A DNA stretch of 64,000 nt, from assembly GCF_003851125.1 (NCBI RefSeq), contig NZ_BGOW01000038.1, forward strand, positions 1 through 64,000, written 5' to 3'. Below, piece by piece: positions 28,374 through 40,036 of this stretch (positions within the stretch are counted from its first letter, which is position 1; the number at the start of each line of letters is the position of its first letter). Below the pieces are notes generated by a model. It searched no databases. It had not been told where the DNA came from and worked only from the letters and a program-made list of their open reading frames with translations. Both the position numbers and the translations under genes were made by a program. The DNA comes from Sulfuriferula multivorans. GTDB lineage: Bacteria > Pseudomonadota > Gammaproteobacteria > Burkholderiales > Sulfuriferulaceae.

Positions 28374-28401
28374 TTGAAAAAAACGCTTTTTCAGTTATAA
28401 T
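28374..28401 (+). promoter_or_regulatory. Sigma-70 promoter for rpsU (macromolecular synthesis operon)
   Basis: TTGAAA at 28374-28379 and TATAAT at 28396-28401, spacer 16 bp, 33 bp before the rpsU start and within the divergent tsaD-rpsU gap. Confidence 0.75.
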
Positions 28402-28434
28402 TGAGGTTTTTTCCGCCCCTGGAGACAAGATTTC

Positions 28435-28647
28435 ATGCCGAACATTCGCGTCAAAGAAAACGAGCCTTTTGAAGTTGCCATGCGCCGTTTCAAGCGCACC
28501 GTTGAAAAAACCGGTCTGTTGACCGAACTGCGCGCACGCGAGTTCTACGAAAAGCCCACTGCCGAGCGCAAGCGCAAGCTGGCCGCCGCGGTCAAACGTC
28601 ACTTCAAACGCATCCGTAGCCAAACCCTGCCACCCAAGATGTATTAA
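28435..28647 (+). CDS. rpsU: 30S ribosomal protein S21, 70 aa
   Basis: Small basic ribosomal protein needed for initiation on natural mRNAs. [20 protein letters not shown] and [20 protein letters not shown] are diagnostic. Preceded by a strong promoter and CTGGAG. Heads the rpsU-yqeY-dnaG-rpoD series. Confidence 0.97.
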   Translation: MPNIRVKENEPFEVAMRRFKRTVEKTGLLTELRAREFYEKPTAERKRKLAAAVKRHFKRIRSQTLPPKMY

Positions 28648-28681
28648 TCATTACAGCCGGGCGTTCCAGCCCGTTATGGTT

Positions 28682-29128
28682 ATGAGTCTCAAAGCAAGAA
28701 TCACCGAAGACATGAAAACCGCCATGCGCGCCAAGGATGCGGCACGTCTGGGGGCGGTTCGGTTACTGCTCGCCGCGATCAAACAACGCGAGGTGGATGA
28801 GCGTATCGAACTGGATGATACGCAAATCATTGCCGTGATCGACAAGATGCTCAAACAGCGTCGGGATTCAATTACCCAATTTGAAGCTGCCGGTCGCCAA
28901 GAACTGGCCGACATTGAAAAATTCGAGATGGGCGTATTGCAAGCCTACATGCCTCAAGCTGCCTCCGCGGGAGAAATTGATAGCCTGATCATCCAGGCCA
29001 TTACAAGCACCGGCGCTGCCGGCATCAAGGACATGGGCAAAGTGATGGCAATTCTAAAAACACAGCTCGCCGGGCGCGCCGACATGGCGCAAGTTTCTAC
29101 CCACATCAAAGCCAAACTGGCAGGCTGA
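28682..29128 (+). CDS. yqeY: GatB/YqeY domain protein, 148 aa
   Basis: Free-standing homologue of the tRNA-binding tail domain of GatB. MSLKARITEDMKTAMRAKDAARLGAVRLLLAAIKQ and the GIKDMGKVMAILKT motif identify it. The biochemical role is not established. Another ATG lies two codons upstream (28676). The position between rpsU and dnaG is the usual one in Proteobacteria. Confidence 0.92.
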   Translation: MSLKARITEDMKTAMRAKDAARLGAVRLLLAAIKQREVDERIELDDTQIIAVIDKMLKQRRDSITQFEAAGRQELADIEKFEMGVLQAYMPQAASAGEIDSLIIQAITSTGAAGIKDMGKVMAILKTQLAGRADMAQVSTHIKAKLAG

Positions 29129-29178
29129 TTGCCCGCTGCGTAGCGGCGTTATAACGTCACTACCCTCGTGAGAACAGA

Positions 29179-30912
29179 ATGATCCCGCAGGATTTTATCC
29201 AGACGCTATTGAGCCGCGTGGATATCGTGGAGGTGATCGATCGCCGTGTACCGCTGAAAAAAGCCGGTGCGAATTATCAGGCGTGCTGTCCGTTTCATAA
29301 CGAAAAATCCCCTTCGTTTACCGTCTCACCCACTAAACAGTTTTACCATTGCTTTGGGTGTGGGGCACACGGCACTGCCATTGGCTTTTTGATGGAATAC
29401 GCCGGGCTGGGTTATGTGGAGGCGATCAAGGAACTGGCTGGTCAGTTGGGCTTAAACGTACCCGAGGGTCCTGCCGCCAATCCGGAACGCGCCAAACAAG
29501 CTGCCAGCCTGGTCGAAATCATGCAGCGCGCCGCACAGTTTTATCGCCAGCAACTCAAACAAACACCGCTCGCAATTGATTACCTCAAGAAACGTGGCCT
29601 GACAGGCGAAATCGCCGCGCGTTTCGGTCTGGGTTACGCCCCCACTGGCTGGCAAAATCTCGAAGTAATGTTCGACCATTATGCCGATCCCGCCCTGGTG
29701 GAAGCCGGGCTGGTCATTATTAATGACGCAGGTCAGCGCTATGACCGGTTTCGCGACCGCATCATGTTCCCGATTGTCGGACAACGCGGGGATGTCATCG
29801 GCTTTGGCGGCCGCGTGCTCGACGCGGGTGAACCCAAGTACCTGAATTCACCGGAAACCCCACTATTCCAGAAAGGGAACGAGCTATATGGCCTGTTTCA
29901 GGCGCGCCGCGCAATCCGGGATGCGGGGCGCGTAATTGTGGTGGAAGGCTATATGGATGTGGTGGCACTGGCGCAGCATGGGGTTGAGTACGCTGTCGCG
30001 ACGCTGGGAACCGCCACCACCGCGACGCAGGTGCAAAAACTGCTGCGCCATACGGATGAAATTGTATTCTGTTTTGATGGTGACGCCGCCGGGCGGCGTG
30101 CCGCCTGGCGCGCAATGGAAAACAGTCTGGCCATACTGAACGATGGCAGCCATATCGGATTTTTGTTCCTCGCACCAGAACATGATCCGGACAGCTATAT
30201 TCGAGCATTTGGTAAAGATGCCTTTGAAACGCTACTGACCGGCGAGGTCGTGCCTCTCTCCGTCTACCTGTTCAAGGAACTGGCAACACATCATGATTTG
30301 GGTAACAGTGAAGGACGGAGTGCCTTTTTGCAGGCCGCACGCCCCCTGTTAAGTCAGGTACGTGCACCCGCACTTGCACTCATGTTGCGCAAACGGTGTG
30401 CCGAATTGGCAAGTTTGCAATTGTTCGAACTCGACAATTTGTGGGAAATCAAATCAAAACGCTCCAACCCGGCGCGAGCATCCGCTTACGCGCCACGCCA
30501 AGCACCTGCCTCAATTTGGCACAAATTGCTATGCGCGATTCTGTTTATGCCTAGCCTGGCACGGGAACTTGACGTGAGTTTGATTGCCCCAACAGACCCG
30601 GATGCCGAAGCGCTACGTGCCGTAGTTGAATTGCTGCGTAACCATCCCAATTTAGGTACTGCAAGCGTGGTAGACCATTTTCGAGATCACGCTTTGGCGC
30701 CTATCATGCAACACGCCAGTTCAGAAATACTGAGTTGGACGGATGATCTGGACGTCAGCGCCGATTTTGTGGGTGCCTGTAATCAGGCGCGTATGCAAAT
30801 CGACAAGCAGCATGGTGCGCGTGTAACTGACAAACCGATTAACGCGCTGACCGAAACCGAAAAAGCAGCGTTGAGACAACTGGTTATTGGCACGCAACCG
30901 GTGAAAAAATGA
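29179..30912 (+). CDS. dnaG: DNA primase DnaG, 577 aa
   Basis: Synthesises RNA primers at the replication fork. The N-terminal CHC2 zinc finger has C37, H40, C58 and C61. The TOPRIM domain (about 255-340) contains [11 protein letters not shown] and the acidic [12 protein letters not shown]. The C-terminal domain (after about 430) would contact DnaB helicase. Length normal. Confidence 0.96.
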   Translation: MIPQDFIQTLLSRVDIVEVIDRRVPLKKAGANYQACCPFHNEKSPSFTVSPTKQFYHCFGCGAHGTAIGFLMEYAGLGYVEAIKELAGQLGLNVPEGPAANPERAKQAASLVEIMQRAAQFYRQQLKQTPLAIDYLKKRGLTGEIAARFGLGYAPTGWQNLEVMFDHYADPALVEAGLVIINDAGQRYDRFRDRIMFPIVGQRGDVIGFGGRVLDAGEPKYLNSPETPLFQKGNELYGLFQARRAIRDAGRVIVVEGYMDVVALAQHGVEYAVATLGTATTATQVQKLLRHTDEIVFCFDGDAAGRRAAWRAMENSLAILNDGSHIGFLFLAPEHDPDSYIRAFGKDAFETLLTGEVVPLSVYLFKELATHHDLGNSEGRSAFLQAARPLLSQVRAPALALMLRKRCAELASLQLFELDNLWEIKSKRSNPARASAYAPRQAPASIWHKLLCAILFMPSLARELDVSLIAPTDPDAEALRAVVELLRNHPNLGTASVVDHFRDHALAPIMQHASSEILSWTDDLDVSADFVGACNQARMQIDKQHGARVTDKPINALTETEKAALRQLVIGTQPVKK

Positions 30913-30933
30913 GCGACCGGGCTCGAACAAATG

Positions 30934-30939
30934 TATAAT
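30934..30939 (+). promoter_or_regulatory. Possible rpoD promoter -10 element
   Basis: TATAAT at 30934-30939, 44 bp before the rpoD ATG in the dnaG-rpoD gap. The sequence 17 bp upstream (GAGCGA) is a poor -35, so this is a partial match only. Confidence 0.45.
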
Positions 30940-30982
30940 TATCAGTTTTTCTGAAGCACCAAATTTTACTGGACCAAGACAT

Positions 30983-32875
<1,893 letters not shown>

Positions 32876-32892
32876 TTCTCCGAGTGCCCTTG

Positions 32893-32919
32893 GCGCTACG
32901 CCACAGAGTGGCGTAGCGC
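32893..32919. repeat. Strong hairpin after rpoD, without T tract
   Basis: GCGCTACGCCAC (32893-32904) and GTGGCGTAGCGC (32908-32919) form a perfect 12-bp stem with a 3-nt loop. No U run follows. It could stabilise or mark the processed 3' end of the rpoD mRNA upstream of the tRNA. Confidence 0.6.
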
Positions 32920-32955
32920 AGCACTGCTGGCAGTGGTATAGTTCGCCTCGTTTTC

Positions 32956-33032
<77 letters not shown>

Positions 33033-33218
33033 TTATTCCAATAAATAGCAATCAAACATGCCCATCGCAAAACTTAAACTCATGAAAGCGACAGTACGCG
33101 AATAACATTTATGTGCCTACGGTCTGTTTTTCTCCAGAAAGCATGCAAATTTTCCAAGCAGTACCAAGTTACAGAGAAGCTTACGGGGCAAAGCGGCTAA
33201 CTATAAAAGGGGGATGGC
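33033..33218. other. Spacer between the tRNA and slmA
   Basis: 186 bp with no open frame or clear hairpin. AAAGGGGG just before 33219 is the slmA ribosome-binding site. Confidence 0.4.
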
Positions 33219-33800
33219 GTGGCAGCACCCGGAGAGCGAAAATTCCAGATTCTGCAAACTTTGGCTGCCATGCTAGAGACGCCCGGTGGTGAAAAAATCA
33301 CTACCGCCGCACTAGCTGCCCGGCTGGATGTATCCGAGGCAGCACTGTACCGACACTTTGCCAGCAAGGCACAAATGTTCGAAGGGTTGATTGAATTCAT
33401 CGAACAGTCGGTGTTTGGGTTAATCAATAAAATCACCAGCAGCCAGCAAAACGGGCTCAGCCAGGCCGAGGCCATCGTTTCCCTGCTACTCGGGTTCGCG
33501 CAAAAAAATCCTGGCATGACGCGTGTACTCATTGGCGACGCGCTGATCAACGAAAATGATCGATTGCAGGCGCGCATCAATCAATTGCATGACCGTCTTG
33601 AGGCCACTCTGCGTCAATGCCTGCGTATCGCTGTAGGGAATGGGGAGATCCGCACTGATCTGGATACGATGGCAGCGGGCAATTTACTGCTTTGTTATGT
33701 CATTGGCCGCTGGCACCAATTCGCAAAAAGCGGATTCAAGCGTCTCCCGTCAGAATCCTTTACCCAGCAATGGCTATTATTAAGCGCCGGCCTGAAATAA
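33219..33800 (+). CDS. slmA: TetR-family nucleoid occlusion factor SlmA, 193 aa
   Basis: Blocks Z-ring assembly over the nucleoid when bound to its chromosomal sites. The helix-turn-helix at about 10-55 (ITTAALAARLDVSEAALYRHFASKAQMFEGLIEFIE) matches SlmA rather than ligand-sensing TetR proteins. The length is close to the 198 aa of E. coli SlmA. The start is GTG with AAGGGGG upstream; an ATG at 33214 is in another frame. The neighbourhood differs from the dut-slmA context of enterics. Confidence 0.87.
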   Translation: MAAPGERKFQILQTLAAMLETPGGEKITTAALAARLDVSEAALYRHFASKAQMFEGLIEFIEQSVFGLINKITSSQQNGLSQAEAIVSLLLGFAQKNPGMTRVLIGDALINENDRLQARINQLHDRLEATLRQCLRIAVGNGEIRTDLDTMAAGNLLLCYVIGRWHQFAKSGFKRLPSESFTQQWLLLSAGLK

Positions 33801-33802
33801 AC

Positions 33803-34558
33803 CTAACATCGGATCCCGCCGCATACAACGCAGCCGGTATCTTTTTGCAATCGGATACTACGCCACTGCATATTGAGGGCGTCCAGCAGCAACAGCCTGC
33901 CATTGAGCGACTCACCCGCACTGCATATTAATTTGAGCGCCTCCGCAGCCTGAACCGTACCAATTATTCCTACCAACGGTGAAAATACGCCATTTTCTGC
34001 GCAGCGCATTTCGTCGCTACTGCCGGTATCCGGATAAAGACAATGATAGCAAGGGCTATTCGTGTGGCGCAGATCAAATACCGTGACCTGACCATCGAAT
34101 CCTATCGCGGCTCCAGAAACCAAGGGTTTTCGGTATTCCACGCAAGCGCGATTCACGGCATGGCGTGTAGCAAAGTTATCGCTGGCATCTATCACCACGT
34201 CAGCTGCAGCGACCTGGGCTGCCAATACAACGCCTGACAGGCGCTGCGTTAACGCTTGTACGGTTATGTCGGGGTTGATCGCGCGCATTGCAGAGGCAGC
34301 GGATTCGGCCTTGTTACGGCCGATTGCATCACTATGATGGGCAATCTGGCGCTGTAGATTGCTGAGGTCGACATTATCGTCATCGCATACGGTGATATGC
34401 CCTACTCCACTTGCCGCCAGGTACAGCAATACCGGCGAACCCAGCCCGCCTGCGCCAACGACTAATACACGTGCATTAAGGATGCTTTGTTGGCCAGAAA
34501 CGTCTATTTCGCGCAACAGGATGTGGCGGCTGTAACGCAGCAGTTGGTCATCATTCAT
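33803..34558 (-). CDS. moeB: MoeB/ThiF-family sulfur-carrier adenylyltransferase, 251 aa
   Basis: E1-like enzyme that adenylates the C-terminal Gly-Gly of MoaD or ThiS for sulfur transfer in molybdopterin or thiamine synthesis. Signatures: RYSRHILLREIDVSGQ, the nucleotide-binding VVGAGGLGSPVLLYL, DxxDLSNLQRQ (DDDNVDLSNLQRQ) and zinc CxxC pairs (CYHC, CVVC). No rhodanese domain is fused. Whether it serves MoaD, ThiS or both is not decidable here. It ends 3 bp from the slmA stop, convergently. Confidence 0.87.
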   Translation of the reverse strand: MNDDQLLRYSRHILLREIDVSGQQSILNARVLVVGAGGLGSPVLLYLAASGVGHITVCDDDNVDLSNLQRQIAHHSDAIGRNKAESAASAMRAINPDITVQALTQRLSGVVLAAQVAAADVVIDASDNFATRHAVNRACVEYRKPLVSGAAIGFDGQVTVFDLRHTNSPCYHCLYPDTGSSDEMRCAENGVFSPLVGIIGTVQAAEALKLICSAGESLNGRLLLLDALNMQWRSIRLQKDTGCVVCGGIRC

Positions 34559-34578
34559 GCGTAGTGCCGGGAGTCAGG

Positions 34579-34974
34579 TTACTTGTAACTGCGCCACTCT
34601 TCCGGAGTGTCATCCTGGTCACCGTGAGGGTGGTGCTGAAAAGCCGCTACGAAGGGCTTGGCGAACTTTTGTTGTGGCGGCGGCACGCTCAGATTGTCGC
34701 GCTGGTTGCGTTCGCAAAAATAGATCAGTGCACGGCGCAGTTTCTGCAGCAGTGAATTATCGAGATGAAATCCTTGCTCTAGCAGCGCCGACTCCAGTTT
34801 TTCCAAGGTGTAGTCGCATATATCGTAATGCACCAGGATACTGCAAGGATGATGGCCCGCTTCAACAGACAGGCTCTGCATGCCATCCAGCAAAGCCAGT
34901 GCAGCCTCGACCTGGTGCTGAGGTATGGCGCTGAATACGACTTCGCGGGTTTTATTCTGGTCGCTGGGGTTCAT
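34579..34974 (-). CDS. Uncharacterised protein, 131 aa
   Basis: No family recognised. Soluble, no signal peptide. The first half could be a ferredoxin-like alpha/beta fold of the heavy-metal-associated (HMA) kind, with alternating strands and helices (REVVFSAIPQHQVEAALALL...SILVHYDI), but it lacks the CxxC metal motif. The tail is Pro, Gln and His rich with AFQHHPHGDQDD. I take ATG 34974 (MNPSDQNK) over the first in-frame start. Between ctpA and moeB, same strand. Confidence 0.65.
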   Translation of the reverse strand: MNPSDQNKTREVVFSAIPQHQVEAALALLDGMQSLSVEAGHHPCSILVHYDICDYTLEKLESALLEQGFHLDNSLLQKLRRALIYFCERNQRDNLSVPPPQQKFAKPFVAAFQHHPHGDQDDTPEEWRSYK

Positions 34975-35065
34975 TTCAAGCACTGGAAAACGCCGACTGC
35001 CCGGCACGCGTAATCAGAATACGCGCAACCGGGCAGCCCTAGCAAGTCAACCGTTCAGCAGCTGA

Positions 35066-36478
35066 CTATTTTTCCCGCGTCTGGATAATGTTCAAGCCCT
35101 TTAACAGGCTTAAAGCCTGATTAAACTGGAAATCGTTTTTGGAAACAATTTCACCGGGCTCCAGTTTTTCCGGTTTAACTGGATTGGCGGGTTTTTCCGG
35201 CGCAATGATGATTGCCGGCGGAGCCGCAGGCTTATTCGTGGTGCTCAGGGGGTTATTCAGATGCCGGTCCAGATCAACCTCGCGTATATTCAGATTCGGG
35301 TCACTCTCTGCACCGGTAACTTTTCCTTCTTCCACCACGATATCCGGGGTGATACCTTTGTTCTGGATAGAACGGCCAGCAGGCGTGAAGTAACGCGCAG
35401 TAGTAAGTTTGATGCCCGTACCATTACCCAACGGCAGGACCGTCTGGACCGAGCCCTTGCCGAAACTCTGCGTGCCCATGATGATGGCGCGTTTGTCATC
35501 CTGCAAAGCACCCGACACAATCTCCGAGGCCGAGGCTGAACCGCCATTGACCAACACCACCATAGGGACGGTTTTGGTCCAGGCCGGCAAGCCCTTCAGG
35601 TAGTCGGCCTGATTACCACGCAAGTAGTATTCCGGGCTGGCATTGAGTTTCATCTTGGAATCCGGCGTACGCCCATCGGTATATACCACCAGTGAATTCG
35701 GCTTGACGAAAGCCGCTGCCACACCGACGGCGCTATTTAGCAATCCACCCGGGTCATTACGCAAATCCAGTACCAGACCTTTCAAAGGCGCACCCTTGTT
35801 GTCTTTTTGCAAGGTTTCCAGTGCCTGCGCCAAATCCTCTCCGGTACGCTCCTGGAACTGGGTAATGCGGATATAACCGTAGCCCGGCTCAGCCAGCTTG
35901 TATTTTACGCTTTTCACTTTAATGACGGCGCGTATCAGGGTGACGGCAAACGGCTTGGCCACGCCTTTGCGCAGTATGGTCAGCACAATCGGCGTGCCAG
36001 GCTTGCCACGCATGCGCTTGACCGCATCATTGATGGTCATGCCCTTCACGGGTACATCGTCCAACTTGATGATCAGATCACCCGGTTTCAAGCCAGCCTT
36101 AAAGGCTGGGGTATCATCGATCGGCGAAACGACTTTGACAAAGCCGTCTTCCATACCGACTTCTATGCCCAAACCACCGAATTCGCCCTGGGTCCCAACC
36201 TGCAAATCCTTGAATTCATCGGCATTCATATACGCCGAGTGTGGGTCCAGCCCGGACAGCATGCCATTGATGGCGGAATTGATGAGGGTTTTGTCATCCA
36301 CCGGCTCGACATAATCGCTTTTGATCTTGCCATATACTTCGGCAAAGGTACGCAATTCATCCAGCGGCAACGCTTGCGTGGCTTCACGATCCGCCACGGC
36401 GGAATAATTGAGGGTGAGTGCCGCACCCAGCAGGACTCCCGCACTGACCAGACCGATTTTTTGCAATTTGCTGCGCAT
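35066..36478 (-). CDS. ctpA: S41-family C-terminal processing peptidase, 470 aa
   Basis: Periplasmic serine protease with a PDZ domain, of the CtpA/Prc class that often degrades peptidoglycan hydrolases. An N-terminal signal or anchor lies at 5-28. The PDZ domain spans about 90-180 (GGLGIEVGMEDGFVKVVSPIDDTPAFKAGLKPGD, described by positions 95-130). The S41 core carries the catalytic Ser in NGGSASASEIV and the Lys in SFGKGSVQ. ATG 36478 has GAGGGA upstream; an ATG at 36493 overlaps the envC stop (ATGA). Downstream partner of envC. Confidence 0.92.
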   Translation of the reverse strand: MRSKLQKIGLVSAGVLLGAALTLNYSAVADREATQALPLDELRTFAEVYGKIKSDYVEPVDDKTLINSAINGMLSGLDPHSAYMNADEFKDLQVGTQGEFGGLGIEVGMEDGFVKVVSPIDDTPAFKAGLKPGDLIIKLDDVPVKGMTINDAVKRMRGKPGTPIVLTILRKGVAKPFAVTLIRAVIKVKSVKYKLAEPGYGYIRITQFQERTGEDLAQALETLQKDNKGAPLKGLVLDLRNDPGGLLNSAVGVAAAFVKPNSLVVYTDGRTPDSKMKLNASPEYYLRGNQADYLKGLPAWTKTVPMVVLVNGGSASASEIVSGALQDDKRAIIMGTQSFGKGSVQTVLPLGNGTGIKLTTARYFTPAGRSIQNKGITPDIVVEEGKVTGAESDPNLNIREVDLDRHLNNPLSTTNKPAAPPAIIIAPEKPANPVKPEKLEPGEIVSKNDFQFNQALSLLKGLNIIQTREK

Positions 36479-36489
36479 TGCCAGTTCCC

Positions 36490-37737
36490 TCATTTACCCG
36501 CCATCCAGCTCATCGGGTCAAATGCCCGGCTCTGATAGCGTAATTCAAAATATAACCCCGCATCGGGATCGCCTCCACTATTGCCTACGGCAGCAATGGT
36601 TTCACCTGCACTCACCGCGTCGCCCACCTGCTTATACAATGTTTCATTATTACTGTACAGACTCATATAACCGCTGCCGTGGTCAACGATGATCAGATTG
36701 CCAAATCCGCGCATCCAATCAGCAAACACCACCCGGCCCGCAGCCACCACATGCACAGGTTGGCCGGTGTTGGCCTTGAAGAACAAACCTTTCCACAACG
36801 ATCCGCCCCGTTCACGTGGAGTACCAAAACGGTGAACAAGTTCCCCATGAACCGGTAACTCGAGACGCCCTTTCAGGCGGCCGAAAGGAGTTCCAGTTAT
36901 CGCCGCTTCCGGCAACGGGGTTTCCGGCCTGGATCGAGGCGCCTCCGGCTCGCCTTTTCGCGTCGGCTTATGATACTTTTTGCGTGCTGCCGCTGCTTTT
37001 TCCTGTGCCGCTTTCCTTGCGGCTCTTTGTGCGGCTGCTTTGGCGAGCGCCTCGATCACTTGAGTCAAATGCTTTTCATTTCGCTCCAGCGTTGCGATTT
37101 CCTTGCGCTGGCTTTGTATCTGCACACCCAGTTTATCAATTACCCGACGCTTTTCCTCTCGCTGGGTTTCAAGCTGCTGACGTTGAGCTAGCCGCTGCTG
37201 GCGAATATTGTCTATTTGCGACTGTTTTTGTTGCTGTGCCTGGGCAAGATTATCGAGGCGCGTCAGTCCAGCCTGCAAGTTCGCAATCAGGATTGAGCGC
37301 GCCTGTGCAAGATAAGCGTAGTAGCGCAGGTCACGCGTCAGCTGGTTGGGATCCTGACCGTTCATCAGCAGTTTGGCTGGATCGTCCCGACCATTCATAT
37401 ACTGCTGATTGAGCAGCTGCGCCAACTGTTGTTGTTGATGGGTAACAGACAGTTTTGTGGCATCGCTCTCCGCACGAAGCTGTGCCAGACTCTGCGCCAC
37501 ACCCTCTTGTTCCCGATCAAGTTGATAGACTTTTCGATTAGTGTCGCTAATGGCCCGTTCCGATTGCCGCAACGCATCAGCCGCCTGACTACGATTATCC
37601 TGCGCATTTTTGTTGTCGCGGCGCAAGGCTTCGAGATGTTGGCGCAGATTGTCCAGCTCTTCCCTGGACGCTGCGACAGCATTACTTAAGCTGCACAGCA
37701 AAACCAGCAACAGGAGCAGTCTTGGGGCTTGTTTCAC
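36490..37737 (-). CDS. envC: EnvC-like murein hydrolase activator, 415 aa
   Basis: Periplasmic protein activating cell-division amidases. It has a signal peptide (1-22), a long coiled coil (about 23-245) rich in Gln and Arg, a linker, and a C-terminal M23/LytM domain (about 295-410). The zinc-binding residues of active M23 enzymes are missing: the H..G.D site reads KGLFFKA and the HxH site reads YFELR. This is the degenerate state known for EnvC activators. Order envC-ctpA matches other Proteobacteria, downstream of gpmI. Confidence 0.9.
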   Translation of the reverse strand: MKQAPRLLLLLVLLCSLSNAVAASREELDNLRQHLEALRRDNKNAQDNRSQAADALRQSERAISDTNRKVYQLDREQEGVAQSLAQLRAESDATKLSVTHQQQQLAQLLNQQYMNGRDDPAKLLMNGQDPNQLTRDLRYYAYLAQARSILIANLQAGLTRLDNLAQAQQQKQSQIDNIRQQRLAQRQQLETQREEKRRVIDKLGVQIQSQRKEIATLERNEKHLTQVIEALAKAAAQRAARKAAQEKAAAARKKYHKPTRKGEPEAPRSRPETPLPEAAITGTPFGRLKGRLELPVHGELVHRFGTPRERGGSLWKGLFFKANTGQPVHVVAAGRVVFADWMRGFGNLIIVDHGSGYMSLYSNNETLYKQVGDAVSAGETIAAVGNSGGDPDAGLYFELRYQSRAFDPMSWMAGK

Positions 37738-39275
37738 TCGAACTCGATCAGCGATCTTCCGGACATTTCGGATGGCTGGGGCAAGCCCATCAATTTAAGC
37801 AGCGTAGGGCTCACATCTTCCAGCGCACCATTTTCCGCCAGATGAACACGACGCTTGCCTACATAAAGCAGCGGCACCAAATTGGTGGTGTGGGCAGTGT
37901 GCGCCTGTGCGGTTTGTTCATCCAGCATCATCTCTGCATTACCATGGTCGGCAGTAATAATGATCTCTCCGCCTGCTTGCAACATTGCCGGTATGACGCG
38001 TCCGAGGCATTCATCCAGCACTTCAATCGCACGCACTGCTGCAAGCAGGTTTCCCGTATGGCCGACCATATCTGCATTGGCATAATTGCAAATGATGGCG
38101 TTGAACTTGCGCGCTTCAATTGCATCCACCAATTTATCGGTGAGCTCGTAGGCACTCATTTCCGGCTTCATGTCGTAGGTGGCAACATCCGGCGAAGGAA
38201 TCAGGATGCGCTCCTCGCCTTCGTAGACGGTTTCTTCGCCACCATTGAAAAAGAACGTCACATGCGGATATTTTTCCGTCTCGGCAATGCGCAGCTGTTT
38301 CAAACCGATTTTTGAAATGTATTCGCCAAATCCATTGCGGATGCGCTCCGGTGGAAATGCCACCGATACGTTGAATTCGTCACTGTAGCCGGTCAACGTA
38401 CAAAATGCTCCGAGCCTGGGCTGGTGCTCGCGTTCAAATTCATTGAAATCAGGTTCGATAAAAGTGCGCGAAATCTGCCGGGCACGATCCGAACGGAAAT
38501 TCATGAACACCACGGCATCGCCATCTTCGATGCGCACTGGCTGATCGCCCGGAGGCACGATGGCCGTAGCCTTGATGAATTCGTCGCTCTCGCCTCGTGC
38601 GTAGGCTTGCGCCAAGCCTGACAGGGCATCGGGGGCTGTGTATTCGGCACGCCCCTGCGTGATCAAGTCATAGGCAGCCTTGACGCGTTGCCAGCGCCGG
38701 TCACGATCCATCGCAAAATAACGCCCGATCATTGAGGCCACGCGCCCAACTTGTAATTGCTCGATTTTGGCCTGCAAGCGTTGCAGATTGACTTCCGCGC
38801 TCTTTGGAGGCGTGTCGCGACCATCCAGAAATACATGCAAATAAACTTTTTTCAGGCCTTCGCGTGCGGCCATTTCCAGCATGGCGTGGATATGCAACTC
38901 ATGGCTATGCACCCCTCCGTCGGAGAGCAACCCCAGAATATGCAAGGCCTTAACGTTGTTTTTGGCAGTGGCTATTGCTGCCAGCAAGGCCGGGTTGGTA
39001 TAAAACGAGCCGCTGCTGATGGACAGATCGATACGCGTGAATTCCTGATACACCACTCGTCCCGCTCCGATATTGAGGTGACCCACCTCGGAGTTGCCCA
39101 TTTGCCCGGAAGGCAATCCAACCGCAGATTCAGATGCCTGGATGAGAGTATGGGGATAAGTTTGCCAGAGTTGGTCCCAATTGGGTTTGCTGGCCTGCGC
39201 GATGGCATTGTCGGTACGGCAGTGACGGCAGCCAAAGCCGTCCAGGATAATCAGTAGAACGGGTTTTACCTTCAT
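37734..39275 (-). CDS. gpmI: Cofactor-independent phosphoglycerate mutase, 513 aa
   Basis: Interconverts 3- and 2-phosphoglycerate using two Mn ions. The alkaline-phosphatase-like fold starts with LLIILDGFG; the phosphorylated Ser is S62 in [14 protein letters not shown]; metal ligands are in TADHGNAE near the end. Length typical. The open frame continues 25 codons upstream; [15 protein letters not shown] is the expected start. Divergent from the ArsR regulator across a very AT-rich gap. Confidence 0.95.
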   Translation of the reverse strand: MKVKPVLLIILDGFGCRHCRTDNAIAQASKPNWDQLWQTYPHTLIQASESAVGLPSGQMGNSEVGHLNIGAGRVVYQEFTRIDLSISSGSFYTNPALLAAIATAKNNVKALHILGLLSDGGVHSHELHIHAMLEMAAREGLKKVYLHVFLDGRDTPPKSAEVNLQRLQAKIEQLQVGRVASMIGRYFAMDRDRRWQRVKAAYDLITQGRAEYTAPDALSGLAQAYARGESDEFIKATAIVPPGDQPVRIEDGDAVVFMNFRSDRARQISRTFIEPDFNEFEREHQPRLGAFCTLTGYSDEFNVSVAFPPERIRNGFGEYISKIGLKQLRIAETEKYPHVTFFFNGGEETVYEGEERILIPSPDVATYDMKPEMSAYELTDKLVDAIEARKFNAIICNYANADMVGHTGNLLAAVRAIEVLDECLGRVIPAMLQAGGEIIITADHGNAEMMLDEQTAQAHTAHTTNLVPLLYVGKRRVHLAENGALEDVSPTLLKLMGLPQPSEMSGRSLIEFE

Positions 39276-39354
39276 GTTTATATTTGCTTTCGGTGCGCAA
39301 CCACTATCGCAACCTTTTCTATATATTTGTACTATTTTTTTAATGCCCAATTTT

Positions 39355-39384
39355 AGTATATTTTAATACTTATTGCATTATAAT
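39355..39384 (+). promoter_or_regulatory. AT-rich regulator promoter region with inverted repeat
   Basis: AGTAT-ATTTTA-ATACT (39355-39370) is a 16-bp inverted repeat, followed by a perfect -10 hexamer TATAAT at 39379-39384, 38 bp before the ArsR-family ATG. The -35 is poor. Loose half-sites TTAG (39353) and CTAA (39390) echo the arms of the palindrome upstream of the tolC operon, hinting at autoregulation. Confidence 0.5.
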
Positions 39385-39422
39385 ATTCTCTAAATCGATT
39401 GATTTTTAAAGGGTACTTACCA

Positions 39423-39773
39423 ATGAGTACTGTCAATACAGGCACTGCAACCATTTTGAATCTGGAACATATAGATCTGATCGACAAAGACGAGCACATT
39501 GAGCAAGCCTCTCGTGCGATGAAGGCCATGTCGCATCCGTTACGCTTAAAGATATTGTGCGTACTTGGTGATCGTGAAGTCAGTGTGCAGGACATTGTGG
39601 ACAGTGTCGGCACCTCACAGAGTAACATTTCCCAGCACTTGGCCATTCTTCGCGACAAAGGCGTTCTGCGCACCCGCAAAGATGCCAATCGCGTTTTTTA
39701 CCGTGTCGGTGACACGCGCACATTGCGCCTGATCAGCATGATGCGCGACGTATTTTGCGGTTTCACAAAATAA
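39423..39773 (+). CDS. ArsR-family repressor with BigR/SqrR-type dithiol signature, 116 aa
   Basis: Winged-helix transcription factor (RAMKAMSHPLRLKILCVLGD, then the recognition helix SQSNISQHLAILRDKG and wing TRKDANRVFYRV). It has exactly two cysteines, C46 at the start of the DNA-binding half (KILCVL) and C112 near the C-terminus (DVFCGF), 66 residues apart. This is the same spacing as the redox pair of BigR (C42/C108) and SqrR (C41/C107), which sense persulfides. The metal box ELCVCDL of arsenic sensors is absent. I infer a reactive-sulfur-responsive repressor of the adjoining efflux and thiol genes. ATG 39423 chosen over an upstream start. Confidence 0.85.
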   Translation: MSTVNTGTATILNLEHIDLIDKDEHIEQASRAMKAMSHPLRLKILCVLGDREVSVQDIVDSVGTSQSNISQHLAILRDKGVLRTRKDANRVFYRVGDTRTLRLISMMRDVFCGFTK

Positions 39774-39802
39774 TCATCTCGTTACTGAATAATGATAATA
39801 AC

Positions 39803-39822
39803 AACGCCACTTAAGTGGCGTT
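39803..39822. repeat. 20-bp perfect palindrome after the ArsR-family gene
   Basis: AACGCCACTTAAGTGGCGTT is self-complementary: an 8-bp stem with a TTAA loop. No T run on the plus strand, while the left flank is A/T-rich, so a weak terminator is possible. Confidence 0.55.
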
Positions 39823-39896
39823 GAGATCACAATCAAGCTCACCCAGGCCGACACCGGCCAAATTAAGCTGCTGTCCCATATAATTCATCGTGTCAT

Positions 39897-39925
39897 TTGC
39901 TTGGCATAAACGATTAGAATATAAT
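39897..39925 (+). promoter_or_regulatory. Promoter of the tolC-RND-rhodanese operon
   Basis: TTGCTT at 39897-39902, a 17-bp spacer and TATAAT at 39920-39925. The -10 box lies inside the 24-bp palindrome described next, so a bound repressor would block transcription. Confidence 0.6.
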
Positions 39926-39936
39926 TATTTTCTAAT
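39913..39936. promoter_or_regulatory. 24-bp palindromic operator candidate (BigR-box-like)
   Basis: ATTAGAA-N10-TTCTAAT, with a central ATAATTAT that is itself palindromic on the same axis; 11 of 12 base pairs are symmetric. AT-rich palindromes of this kind are the targets of BigR-type repressors. It overlaps the -10 element and lies 140 bp downstream of the repressor gene and 101 bp upstream of tolC. Confidence 0.7.
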
Positions 39937-40036
39937 ATAGAAGCCTGCAGAGTAATGCTTTACTACAACCTGCCTGTAGTAAGGCATACAATTCCTGCGT
40001 CAACGCAAGCAGGCTGCGAACCGGGAGCGATTAAAA

